64,000 nt of DNA from Takakia lepidozioides (Eukaryota > Streptophyta > Takakiopsida > Takakiales > Takakiaceae), in contig CM060732.1 of the NCBI GenBank assembly GCA_030704615.1, positions 62,291,053-62,355,052 of the forward strand. The letters run 5' to 3'. Within the stretch, counting starts at the first letter, position 1; each line of letters begins with the position of its first letter. Below are positions 54,874 to 64,000 of this stretch, piece by piece. The notes under the pieces are model-generated. The model was not told the origin of the DNA and did not search any database. It saw nothing but the letters and a program-made list of their open reading frames with translations. The position numbers and the translations under genes were made by a program.

Positions 54874-54881
54874 ATTTAAAA
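54874..54881 (-). promoter_or_regulatory. TATA-like box of the ASR-like gene
   Basis: TTTTAAAT on the minus strand, about 123 bp upstream of the start codon, would place transcription start near 54845. The presumed leader between them is rich in CTCTC/GTCTC words. Confidence 0.45.
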
Positions 54882-55019
54882 CCCTCCGTCTTGCCTCGGG
54901 CAGAGGCCCGGACACAGCCTCGGACCCAGCCTCGGATTGTGCCTCGACGTCCTGCTCCATCCGTTTACCTTTCGCACCGACAACAAGGGACACCGCACAA
55001 GGGAAGGGGGAGAAGATAA

Positions 55020-55105
55020 TACCACACCGACAAGGTAGCAGGATTTGAACCCAGAATCACCCGGGTGGCATATACGGGGTTCAGAAGTACCAAATAAGCT
55101 ACTTT
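55020..55105 (-). mobile_element. tRNA-like SINE head upstream of ASR
   Basis: The minus strand reads AGTAGCTTATTTGGTACTTC, then GGGTTCAAATCCTGCTACC. The B-box end resembles the SINE at 18343 (CAAATCCTGCTACC), so they may be one family. No clear flanking duplication. It lies about 270 bp upstream of the ASR-like start codon and could affect its promoter. Confidence 0.5.
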
Positions 55106-55109
55106 GAAG

Positions 55110-55800
55110 TGCCGGTTGAGGTGCGTAATGACATGTCAGTTTATGTACCCGACTGGCAGCGCGACGGACGAACGGACGCCGTCCGTTACTTCCACCTCGT
55201 CGACAGACACCGTCCATCCCACGTGCCCCTCGCGTGGGGTCGTGGGCCACCGACGGAGCATCCATGTCTCACCGACCATCTCTGCTGGCCATGCATGGCA
55301 TACGGTACGCTTCAAAGTAGAATACATCCATCCATCCATTCGTACACACTACACACACATACATGTACATGTGGGAGCGCCAGAGATCATGGGGGGGTGG
55401 TGGGGTTGCTTTATGGGCCACATTCAGTGGATCCAGAGGGTATTGGTGGATTGGTAGGTAGGAGTGGATGGTCGGTAGCTGACTCCAATAATGTTGGAGG
55501 GTTCGTCCAAGGGAATTAAATGTGTGGTGTCTGAGGCATATCACCAAAGTTGTGTTTATTTATTTAAATTAATAAATTTAAAGATAACAGGGGATGGAGG
55601 TTGGGTGAGCACAAAGGCATATTCCCCGCTGGGAAATTTCGGTGAAGTTTTCAGAGCGAAATGAAATTGGCGAAACTAACAATTATGCAAAACTAACACA
55701 TGAAGAACAAGTAGCCCCTATACCCGATGAACATGTTACCCTATAGGCGTGGCTTTTTCTCAATGAGAAACCCACCGCTGCTTAGGTTTGTGCCCATATC
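55110..55800. other. Stretch without recognisable gene
   Basis: Overlapping frames have no recognisable motif. A CCATCCATCCATTCGTACAC-type simple repeat lies at 55327-55370. Confidence 0.45.
55220..55225. promoter_or_regulatory. G-box / ABRE core
   Basis: CACGTG in the context CCCACGTGCC, about 470 bp upstream of the ASR-like start codon. This is the core of ABA-response elements bound by bZIP factors, fitting an ABA-responsive gene. A single six-base site is weak evidence. Confidence 0.4.
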
Positions 55801-55805
55801 ACATA

Positions 55806-56015
55806 TCATTTCTCACTACAAAATGCAATTTGTGCCCATAGCACAAATAATTTCTCGGTGTGAAATTAACCTAAACTATCATTTCTCACAGCGAAAAGCA
55901 GTTTGTGCCCATAGCACACATAATTTCTCATTGCGAAATTATCCTAAACCATCATTTCTCACTACGAAATGTTGTTTGTGCCCATAGCACAATAATTTTT
56001 CAGTGCGAAATTCAC
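55806..56015. repeat. 73-bp tandem repeats with two palindromes per unit
   Basis: Three units start at about 55806, 55879 and 55952. Each contains ATTTCTCACTACGAAATG-type and AATTTCTCATTGCGAAATTA-type inverted repeats around a conserved TTTGTGCCCATAGCACA, itself a near-palindrome. Arms of the palindromes are kept while the centres vary. Confidence 0.85.
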
Positions 56016-56019
56016 CGCC

Positions 56020-57640
56020 GCCGTTATAGGTTTAGGGTTTCTGGTTACACTACGGAAGGTTTCGCCTCGCTGAATTGGCACAGATATACCGTCCAAATGC
56101 ACCAAAAACTAGACCCGCTTATGGTTTTATTCCGTTTTGAAAACATATAACTCCTATGACCGAGGTTAAAAAAACAAAAAATCCCATGACCGTGGGTTGT
56201 GCTCACGCTAGCGTGCATGTGCTCACATGATACCAACCCCGGGTATGGAGGCCCTGGAAATATATTAGAAAGGAACGGGATAAAATAACCCGTGGTGATA
56301 GAGCCTTAAAGCGTATTAGGGGCAAAAGTTGATAATGTCTCCGGAAAGTTGGACATGGGCGGAAATGAACAAGGTAATGGGAATGCCGAAGACCTTCACC
56401 GAAACTTGATTTATGCGGTTAGATGTGTGCAAGCTTGTTGTGCTTGGGTAGAGATATTGAAGCTGGATTGGCCGGTTTCCTACAGGGTATAAGAGACATA
56501 GTGGGGCGGTGTACACACAGCCGGTCTGCATTTGGTGGTACAAATACATGTGAGCGGAGATTTGGCCAATCTGGCCCCTTGTGTCGACCTATAAAGCCTC
56601 CAGTCACTGTTAGCGCAACGCGCAATGTCGATGCCTTACAAACAGATCTTACGTTTCCGTAAGATCACTCCTATTTTGCCGCAGGAGCCTTACGAATTCG
56701 AAAGGCTACACTTCCCAATTTTTACACTTCCCAATTTTTTAATTGTTTTAATTGAATTCTCGGGCAGTTCTTTACGCAGGAGAAGGGCCTGAGTGGAGGG
56801 CCTTCCGCCATTTTCGGGAGGGTGTCGGGATTGATGAACACGGCCAGTAAGTAGAGCCACATGCACTCGAAGTCATAGGATACTTGAACGCATACTTGAA
56901 CGCAAATAGGGTTTGTCAGCCCAGATAGGGGATACCAGCTGCGATATAGTGGTCGGACATCTTTTCAGGGCTAAGAAAAAGTTTCGCCAGCAAAACTCTT
57001 TTTTTTCATCCAGTTGTACCCCTGAAAGTCTTCTGCACCAATTATTTACTAATAAGGTGTACTCAACCTGCAATTGAGTCAATGAATAAGAGGGACTCTG
57101 TTCTCTGTTCCCTTTCCTTTTAAAAAAATGAAATGGACCATCATATATTATGGGTCCTGCTAGCTATATCCACTCATTCTACCTAGCACTTGATGGAATT
57201 ATACCGTTGGAACAAGAATCTAGTAACATTCTTGTGAGCATGAAAAGCTTCCATTCCTCTACATAACAAGAAAACAATTTTCAAATATTATCAAAATTCC
57301 TAAATGGCTAAGCCATTGATTCCAGTTTTCATATGAACATGTCTCATCATATTCACCACATTCTCCTAAGTTTTCAGAGTTTGCCCCAATTTGGGTGGCA
57401 CCGACTTTTAGTGTTGGGAATTTTACTCCTAGGAACATATAGAAACAGCAAGATTACCCTTAAATGAGTATGGAACCTGAAACATGAACATCTAAAATGC
57501 ATGTAACTTTTCTGTATGTTAATGTTTTATTGGGTTACCTGGGCTGATGACATTGACAGACCTGCTTCACTCATCATGAGTATGCCATCTGGAGCAATCC
57601 TGCCACATCTACAAATACCCAAATTGTGCAAGTGCCAAAA
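56020..57640. other. Stretch without recognisable gene
   Basis: No coding motif. CTTACGTTTCCGTAAG, a small perfect hairpin, is at about 56649-56664. A doubled TTTTTACACTTCCCAA phrase is near 56705-56740. Confidence 0.45.
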
Positions 57641-57668
57641 TCTGGTGGATTGGAGTGAGATGCAAAGT

Positions 57669-57843
57669 AAAGTAAAGTATGCCGCCTTCCGAAGGGAGCG
57701 TAACTTATGGTATCACTTGACCCCGCTACTGCCTTCTAGCAGGAAGGTGGACACCCTCATGACACACCAGATGCTGGTTTGAACCCACAACCACATCCAA
57801 CGTGGTATGTGGCCATTACCACTGGGCTACATGCTGGTTGTCG
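57669..57843 (-). mobile_element. tRNA-derived SINE, copy 1 (14-bp TSD)
   Basis: The minus strand starts AGCATGTAGCCCAGTGGTAA (A box), then GGTTGTGGGTTCAAACC (B box), a body with GGTGGACACC-related blocks and AGTTACGCTCCCTTCGGAAG, and an ACTTT-repeat tail. It is flanked by the perfect 14-bp duplication GTGAGATGCAAAGT at 57655-57668 and 57844-57857. Confidence 0.92.
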
Positions 57844-58580
57844 GTGAGATGCAAAGTGGACTTGACTTGTGTTGGCCAGCCCAAAGTCAGGTGGCCAAAA
57901 TATTACACGGGCAATGACAGCGGTGGACGGGACGTTCGGTCGTTCAGTCCGCCGTGCTGTGACATGGAGGCCCTCCACTCCCAGACTTGCCACGGGCGTG
58001 GCGCATAGGGATACTTTTGCGCGTGGGATCATGGACCATTCAACTATTTACTAAGTTGATTACAGAGCGAATCGCACTTTTACCACTAAACTATACCCGT
58101 GACAAAATTATTGTAGCATAAAATTGCATTTTCTGTCCAACAATAAAAGAAAAAAAAATCATTTCTTGAGATTCTTTCGTTAACCTCCATCCCCAGAGAT
58201 CCAATACTTGAGAAAGAAGTTATGTCACGTCCAAAGATGGTTTTTTGAAATTATAAATTGCCCCTGTATTATTGATTATTAATTTCATGAAAATTAATTT
58301 TACATTTTTGTTTTAGCCTAGCCAGATACCAGGGCGCTCTTTCTGCAAGCAAACAAAAGAACAAGCCAAAGATTGATGCAATTCTTTACCTAAGCTTAAA
58401 GCTAAAATACCAATTGTGAAAGCACTTACAAAAGCTACAAAAGTCTGACTGTCTGAAATTGAAGTCATTTCTTTTTTTCCCCTAATTATTCGTATTCATG
58501 CCCAAACATGAACGGCATATTCCAGTAACAAATTGCCACCAGCCGCCACTATGCTATGTCTTCCCAAAACAAGAAATCAA

Positions 58581-58759
58581 AGAAAAAAAGTATGACGCCT
58601 TCCGAAGGGAGCGTAACTTATGGTGTCTCTTCACCACAAGGGCTACTGCCTTCCAGCTGAAAGGTGGACACCTTCATGACACACCCGACCGTGGTTTGAA
58701 CCCACAACCATATCCAACATGGTATGTGCCCATTACCATTGGGCTACATGCTGGTTGTC
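58581..58759 (-). mobile_element. tRNA-derived SINE, copy 2 (11-bp TSD)
   Basis: Same family and orientation as 57669-57843 (shared CTTCCGAAGGGAGCGTAACT and GGTTTGAACCCACAACCA blocks on the plus strand), with a T-rich tail region. It is flanked by the perfect 11-bp repeat CAAGAAATCAA at 58570-58580 and 58760-58770, so it is an independent insertion rather than a local duplication. Confidence 0.92.
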
Positions 58760-58869
58760 CAAGAAATCAACATTAGTACTCTATTTGCTATATGAGAAAT
58801 GGTAGTACTTCACAAAGTTGCGCCTCAGTGGCTAAAGATGAATTCCTGCATGCTCGGTAGGCTGGTTGT

Positions 58870-60465
58870 ATTCCGTTGTGTTCCTGAAAATCGACAATTT
58901 TCCAGATCCAAAAAATAGATGGAATTTGAGGATTTTGCAAAATTTGGACCGATACCCACCTTTTTTTGTGAAAATTGAATGGAGTTCATGGCTTCCCCTC
59001 GGGGAATCTGTCACTATCATCTCCAGGGTGGTTGACAGGAAGGATTTGTTTCCAATAAGAGTTATAGACAAGATCACAGGGGTTGCCAATCCCCTGCCAC
59101 CATAGGGCATGGAAAGGGAGTGGGCTAAGTGCTCCATTTTGCCCAGTTTCCTACCATATCGCTGGCTGGGTTGCAGTTCGACCCAGGGGAATGGACTTGG
59201 ATGAATCCAACCAAGACTCCATTCTTGGGTTACACTGCAAAGATAGGATACAGGCTGCTTCTTGGCTCTGCAAACTTCACTAACATGTGGGCGCACAAAA
59301 GTGGCAGCACATTCCAAATGTAGGGATCCAATGGAAATATATTTGGAAGGACATATGGAGGAAAGATAGGCCTCTAAAATCTCTGCCTTCTTGTGGAAAA
59401 TAGCCAACAGGATTTTGCCAGTGGTAGCAAACTGTATTGAAGGAAATTCAGCCTGCCTCCTGTGTCCGGGTAATGTGGTGGAGTCAATTGAACACTGTCT
59501 TGCCACTTGTAATGTGGCAGCCAGAGTGTGGACTTTGGTAGCAGATTTTTACTCCAGCTGGTTGCTTGTCTATTCACAGTCTTCCCTGTTGCTGCTTCTT
59601 AATTGGTACCAAGGACATCTTTGGAATTCATGTCCTGTTTGGGCCAGCCTTAGAGCGCACACCCTGTGGGCTTTATGGAAATCAAGATGTGTCTTTCTGT
59701 ATGAGGGACGTAATCCCAACATCACATTGCTTTTGCATAAAATATTTGCGGACCTCATGACTGAAGGGTATAAGGCATGGTGTTGGCAGCCTGTGATAGG
59801 TGCAGCGAGGGGAAGAGGCAAGAACTCATCGCTTCGTTTGGGGGAAAAACAACATCCTCTGCACCAGGACCTCTGATTCCACCATTACATGGCACTATGT
59901 CTTCCCCACTCAATGGCAAGTCTCTGGTGGGCTCTGAAGATGTGGATGTGAACTGGAGGCACCACAAATTGCGAATTTCAAAAGTGAAGGCTCAGCTGGA
60001 CTTCATAGCTGACATTGCTGATGCCTGTTCCATTGCCACTTCATGGAATTCCCCCTCAGGGACACCATTCCCCGGTAGCTATAAAATTTAAGCATGAACC
60101 TTCATATTGGATTCTTGTTGTTTCTCAGTCTCCCCTATCTGAACACTTAATTTTCCTTCAAGCCATCAGTATGGGGATTTTCATACTCTTGCATAGCCAG
60201 ATCTGTGGTATTTTTGGGTTCGCCAGGTTAGGCAGCTATTTTTCTACAGTCAGGCTCCGGTTCTCTTCATGCACCTAGAGCCCCCAAGTTCAGCCGGTTA
60301 TGTCCGTCATTCCCCTCCCCCTTGTGTTTTCCCTCCGGGATGTTCCCCATGTGTTGCGCCTTCACGGCCCCCCAGAGGTTATTTTTTCCTCTTGTAGAAT
60401 TTCTACATATTAATATATTTAGGGTCTCAATCCCTTTAAAAAAGAAAAAAAAGAAAAAAAGAATG
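58870..60465 (+). pseudogene. L1-type LINE, 5'-truncated, with poly(A)
   Basis: The decayed 3' part of a plant L1 element. The best segment (59391-59876) carries the zf-RVT pattern: KIANRILPVV, CLLC, ESIEHCLATC and AARVW, followed by TLWALWKSRC. This zinc-binding domain ends the ORF2 of plant L1s. A long 3' tail ends in a TTTAGGGTCTCAATCCC-type block and the poly(A)-like tail at 60436-60460. Frames change near 59095 and 59330. The long antisense open frame at 58832-59506 is a shadow. No clear target-site duplication. Confidence 0.8.
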
Positions 60466-60559
60466 GAGTTCTGAGAATTCATCGCTAGTAGTGTGGAGCA
60501 ACCCCAAGCCCTAGTTCTAGCGATAACAAAAGGTCGGAAGCTATTTTAGCGTAGAGTAT

Positions 60560-60830
60560 ATATAGGGTGTCATAGTGCGTCGTCATCATCACCACGTCAT
60601 CGTCGCCACATCATCATCGTCAAATTGTTTGGGAGCTGCCCGGACTGACCGCCCAAAAAATGCCAATAGAACTCGTCGCGCCAAGTTTTTCTGCCCAGAC
60701 TGCAAGAGGCGTTTCACACGCCGATCGCAGATGGAGACATTTGCAAATTATGACTACATCGCAGAAGCTCTCACAGATGGTGGGACAACCGCAATCGCAA
60801 GGTGTGGCTTTTCTTAATGTACGATGTGAA
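60560..60830 (+). other. ATC-rich repeat and short open frame
   Basis: CATCATCACCACGTCATCGT-type microsatellite (60583-60625) leads an 80-codon frame with FFCPDCKRRFTRRSQME, half of a zinc-finger-like pattern (CPDC). No second metal pair is seen. I do not assign a function. Confidence 0.3.
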
Positions 60831-60934
60831 GAAGTTTGTCCATCCTGCAAATGGGGGCTCTTAGTACCATGATTTGGTATTCTTCCTGATGTTTACAAGG
60901 TTCTTGGAAGAGTCGGCTTGGTCTTAGCAAGCCG

Positions 60935-61270
60935 TGTTTCAATCTTTGCCTGCTCAGCTGCACCGTGGTGGTTCTCCCATACCAATCCGTCATTACCTGA
61001 CTACAGACACAAGCAACACACACAAGAGGTCCTTTTGGGTTGATGGTCGGCCAAATCCTCCATGGGTCATGACACAAGGTCAAGGACAATGTGGTGAGGG
61101 CACCTTCTTCTTCGACCTATTTCAACCTGTTTTGCCCTTTCATCAGACTCGGCCCTGACAAAACAGATAATAGAGATGAGGAGAAGCTTTGGAATGAACA
61201 CTTTTATGACCCCAATCAATGGTGGGACACTGGAGACAAAAAGGTGAATGCCTGTTGGACTACAGAGAGA
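60935..61270 (+). pseudogene. OSB-like PDF-motif fragment, copy 1
   Basis: Segment 1 (about 61011-61075) encodes HKRSFWVDGRPNPPWV; segment 2 (61171-61250) encodes EEKLWNEHFYDPNQWWD and KKVNA. These resemble the PDF motif of plant organellar single-stranded DNA-binding (OSB) proteins: LW...P-QWWDNR..K.N, then PDFKHK...LW. Tandem PDF motifs would give this order (end of one, start of next). Frames differ and no complete motif is present. The block is duplicated at 62.0-62.6 kb. Confidence 0.4.
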
Positions 61271-61774
61271 AGCATATGCAATTCTGAGGGACTACTGTAA
61301 TAAGTAGGGTTGGGGTGTTTGCTGGAAGAACTTCACGCTGTCAGTGTCAGCTGCTAGCAGCAAGGCTAAGGATGTATTCGTGATTTCTACACAAGCAAGG
61401 ATAGCCGAAGGACCAGGTATAGAGGTCCGGATTCATCCAAAAGGGCCGGATTCCAAACACAAGATTACTTCTTCCTATGGTTCTTTATAATGATTCCAGC
61501 ACATCTTGGTTCCATATGTGACCCTTGATCATGAGATCAAGTGACTTTTTCAAGATAATGGTGGTCAAGTAGTCTGGGTTTTGGCATTGACTACTATGTT
61601 GTTCTTGTCCATTATGCAGCTTGCTGAACCTCAGGAAGTGAAACTAAGAACATGTAGGAGGATTGAGCAGTTTGTGTTTTTTGGTACTCCCCCACTCTCT
61701 TCTCGAAAAAGTTGGTCTTACTGATACAGTCCCTGTAGTCTCTGAGAGCTGGGATTGTGCCAAATATCTAAATG

Positions 61775-62000
61775 TAGGAGCCTTGAAGATGCACAAAGAG
61801 TGTTTGACAAGATGACTGATTGTGACGTGGTCTCCTGGAGTGCGATGATTAGGATATGCCTAGCATGGGTGTGGGTTGGAGGCTCCAAATGATGCAAGAG
61901 GGGGTGAAGCCCGACCAGGTGTTCTCAAGGTATGTGTGAGCCTGGCAGCCGGCCTGGATAAAGGCAGAGAGGTCCAGGCTGCCGTTGAAAGCTGGAATCG
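61775..62000 (+). pseudogene. PPR protein remnant
   Basis: Encodes SLEDAQRVFDKMTDCDVVSW, a classic PPR repeat, then frame-broken pieces matching MLQEGVKPDQV-like and GREVQAAV-like segments. Several stops and shifts. It stands between the two OSB-like copies. Confidence 0.65.
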
Positions 62001-62029
62001 TGCCAACTATTCTGGACACTACTCATCAG

Positions 62030-62600
62030 CTTGGTCTTAGCAGGCCGTGTTTCAATCTCTATCTGTTCAGCTGCACCGTGGTGGTTCTCCCAGACCAATC
62101 CGACATTACCTGACTACAGACACAAGCAACACACACAAGTTAAATCCTCCATGGGTCATGACACAAGGTCAAGGACAATGTGGTGAGGACTCCTTCTTCT
62201 TCAACCTATTTCAGCCTGTTTTGCCCTCTTATCAGACTCGGCCCTGAGCTGCATATTGAATTTTGTAAGTTAGCTCGTTGGGCAGCAGCAGCGTTACAAT
62301 TCATAAAATCAGGCATTGCTAATGAAGGCACCTTCTTCAACATATTTCTCCCTGTTTTTCCCTCTTATCAGAATCGGCACTAAATTGTCATGTTGAATTT
62401 TGCAAGTTAGCTGGTTGAGTGAATATTGATAGTTAGGAGTGACTTTGACATGATACTGCCAATGTGATGACAGGGAAGTATCTAGAAACAGGTAATAGAG
62501 ACGAGGAGAAGCTGTGGAATGAATAGTTTTCTGACCCCAGTCAATGGTGGGACAACCGAGGCAAAAAGGTGAATGCCTATTGGATTACAGAGAGTAGTAG
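62030..62600 (+). pseudogene. OSB-like PDF-motif fragment, copy 2
   Basis: 62045-62248 repeats 60935-61158 closely, lacking an internal stretch of about 20 bp. 62494-62572 encodes EEKLWNE, a TAG, then FSDPSQWWDNRGKKVNA, which matches the OSB PDF-motif consensus better than copy 1 (it keeps WWDNR). Duplicated blocks lie about 1.1-1.3 kb apart. Confidence 0.45.
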
Positions 62601-62609
62601 ATGCAATTG

Positions 62610-63030
62610 AGCATAGGAACTAGTGGATCAATAGCTACCAGAAACCTCCATGGGTAGATGGTCAACTAAAGACCGCAGCTACAGCAACACAGTTGATAAA
62701 ATCAGGCAGCTCAACCATGACCAACTCCCATCTTTTGGTGAATGGCCAACCAACACTGCCCACTATCATAGCAAATTAATAGGAGTATTCCAGTCACGCA
62801 GGCTCAGAGGTGTGGACACTCAAACCATCCAGCTGGTAGGCAAGCTAGTGCACTGCCCTCATAACCATATGTAGAGAATTTACTCATAAGATGCTGGTTG
62901 ATGTAGACTTGTGGCCATAGACCCCACACCGACTTTGGGTAGAACTAAAGGGAACAGACAGTTCCTAAGTTGTGAGGGGCTCAATCTGGTAGTGAGATTT
63001 ACCATGGTACATACAATTAGCTCTAGAGAG
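62610..63030. other. Stretch without recognisable gene
   Basis: No convincing coding sequence. A CCTCCATGGGTAGATGG phrase (62646) echoes the NPPWV-coding block of the OSB-like repeats. Confidence 0.4.
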
Positions 63031-63034
63031 CCCT

Positions 63035-63265
63035 TCACACTACATCAACCTGATGTTGGTGACCTGCCCGGCAATGATCTGCCCGACAATTAGACCCCAA
63101 CAGGGCCACGGCTATAGGCTCAGCCTCAAAAATTTCAAAGTTGGTGAACAGAGGTGCAGGGACAATGTTCTTGATGTTCCTGAAAAGAGTCACTCTCTGG
63201 TGAGAATATCCCGGACAGTGTAATAGAAAATGAATATTGTCCTTAGGCACCTGCACATCGGGCAA
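63035..63265 (-). pseudogene. LINE zinc-knuckle fragment
   Basis: Encodes IHFLLHCPGYSHQRVTLFRN, then PLFTNFEIFEAEP, matching the 29.6-30.2 kb LINE unit (HFLIHCPGFSHQRDALFKSI). The rest of the unit is missing. It is a more diverged relative than the arrayed copies. Confidence 0.7.
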
Positions 63266-63269
63266 TTAC

Positions 63270-64000
63270 AAGCTCATTTTCCTATCTGCATCTGGGTATT
63301 GTTGACAAACTCTTCGACTATCCTGAAAACTTCGACATTAGTTGAAAATCTTACAATCCTCTATTGTGTAGTACACCGTATATGCCTCGCTGCAGAGGCC
63401 ACTCAAAATGTGTCAGTACCAACAATGGATGGATGGGGGTTGAGGACATTAGAGCTCATATCCATGTCTCTCGTCTCTTCTGGACATGTCACTTATGCGG
63501 GCCCAGGGTCCCGACCGCTCAGATCTAAATCTGTGGACTACACCGCCCCAATGACATTGATGTCAACACGGACCTCTTTTCCCTTTTGTCTCGCACACAC
63601 ACTGTTACAAGTGAATAAGACCCCCAAGTTTGCATGCCTCTGTGGTCCTGTCTTCAGGCATCACCCTTTCCTGTTGCATTCCCATCCAGACATTTATTCA
63701 TACACTCGTTTGGATGATGTGGGCATGTACCTGGTTTCTCTCTCGAGGGCCTTTCATGCGGATGCAATCATGCAAGAGAGACACACATCCTGGAGTCCTG
63801 TAGTTGGCTTGAATGCTTTGTTTGTTCAAAAATCTGCAGAACATCTTTAAGTCGTGCTGAATTATATGTCAAGGGATTAACGTGAGTTGTCCAATCAAAA
63901 AAGATCTGTGGTTTGGGCTTCGAGAGCTTGCAGCTATACACTCACCAAGATTGTGTTCACAATCACACACACAGATTCTCACAAACTCATACACATCAAT
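63270..64000. other. Terminal stretch without recognisable gene
   Basis: A 206-codon frame (63230-63850) is open but has no recognisable motif. Part of it (63560-63600) echoes, on the minus strand, the PPR fragment at 49.48 kb. CACACACAGATTCTCACA-type simple repeat closes the window. Confidence 0.35.

Noticed and set aside
54699-55019. An Arg-rich plus-strand ORF
   Set aside because: It is antisense to the ASR-like first exon and promoter; the composition comes from GAGACGAGA leader repeats.
58832-59506. A 224-codon minus-strand open frame
   Set aside because: It is antisense to the L1-type LINE segment whose plus strand shows zf-RVT motifs; the minus translation has no recognisable motif.

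Overview
The window reads as nuclear DNA of a land plant, most likely a non-seed plant (fern or lycophyte). Supporting signs are GT-AG introns in the recognisable genes, CCCTAAA-type telomere-like repeats at about 25.07 kb, PLS-type PPR fragments, plant Ty3 and LINE relics, and one apparently intact two-exon gene of the ABA/WDS (ASR) stress family. It is overwhelmingly repeat and transposon DNA. The clade call is inference; the plant call is firm.

Layout. 1-4.9 kb: composite satellite made of three interleaved repeat modules, partly inverted. 5.0-7.6 kb (minus): broken gene with a ParB-like motif plus a separate ORF. 8.5-9.5 kb: 130-bp tandem repeats carrying a 20-bp palindrome, then a minisatellite. 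9.6-11.1 kb: short minus ORF and a RING-finger pseudogene. 11.1-13.4 kb: AT-rich repeats. 13.5-16.9 kb (minus): DUF7869-type transposase-like gene with nonsense mutations. 16.9-17.3 kb: 153-bp tandem repeats carrying the same palindrome. 18.3-21.9 kb: SINEs and palindromes. 21.9-24.7 kb: dead Ty3 element. 25.2-26.7 kb: LTR, primer site and gag of a second Ty3 family. 28.4-39.8 kb: a LINE-derived tandem array, foldback hairpins and four copies (two direct, one diverged, one inverted) of a roughly 2-kb repeat full of TTCATCC/GGATGAA hairpins. 39.9-43.0 kb (minus): 3' half of the second Ty3 family, with an open chromodomain integrase. 43.4-48.1 kb: two divergent genes, one with the layout of a beta-class DNA methyltransferase. 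49-51 kb: PPR and RFC3 fragments. 52.5-58.8 kb: tRNA-derived SINEs with target-site duplications around the ASR-like gene. 58.9-60.5 kb: L1-type LINE end. 60.9-64 kb: duplicated OSB-like fragments, PPR and LINE scraps.

Most notable. (1) Two broken genes carry modules that in bacteria and phages often occur together, a ParB-like domain (5-6.5 kb) and a beta-class N4/N6 DNA methyltransferase (44.7-48.1 kb). (2) A 20-bp palindrome, TTTCGGACCYRGGTCCGAAA, recurs more than a dozen times across 6.5-17.5 kb, in two unrelated tandem arrays lying 5' of the ParB-like and DUF7869 genes. (3) The methyltransferase-like gene carries its own unrelated 42-bp palindrome in two different introns. I suggest a plant mobile-element system with phage-like ParB and methyltransferase parts and dispersed palindromic sites. 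That suggestion is inference from sequence pattern alone.
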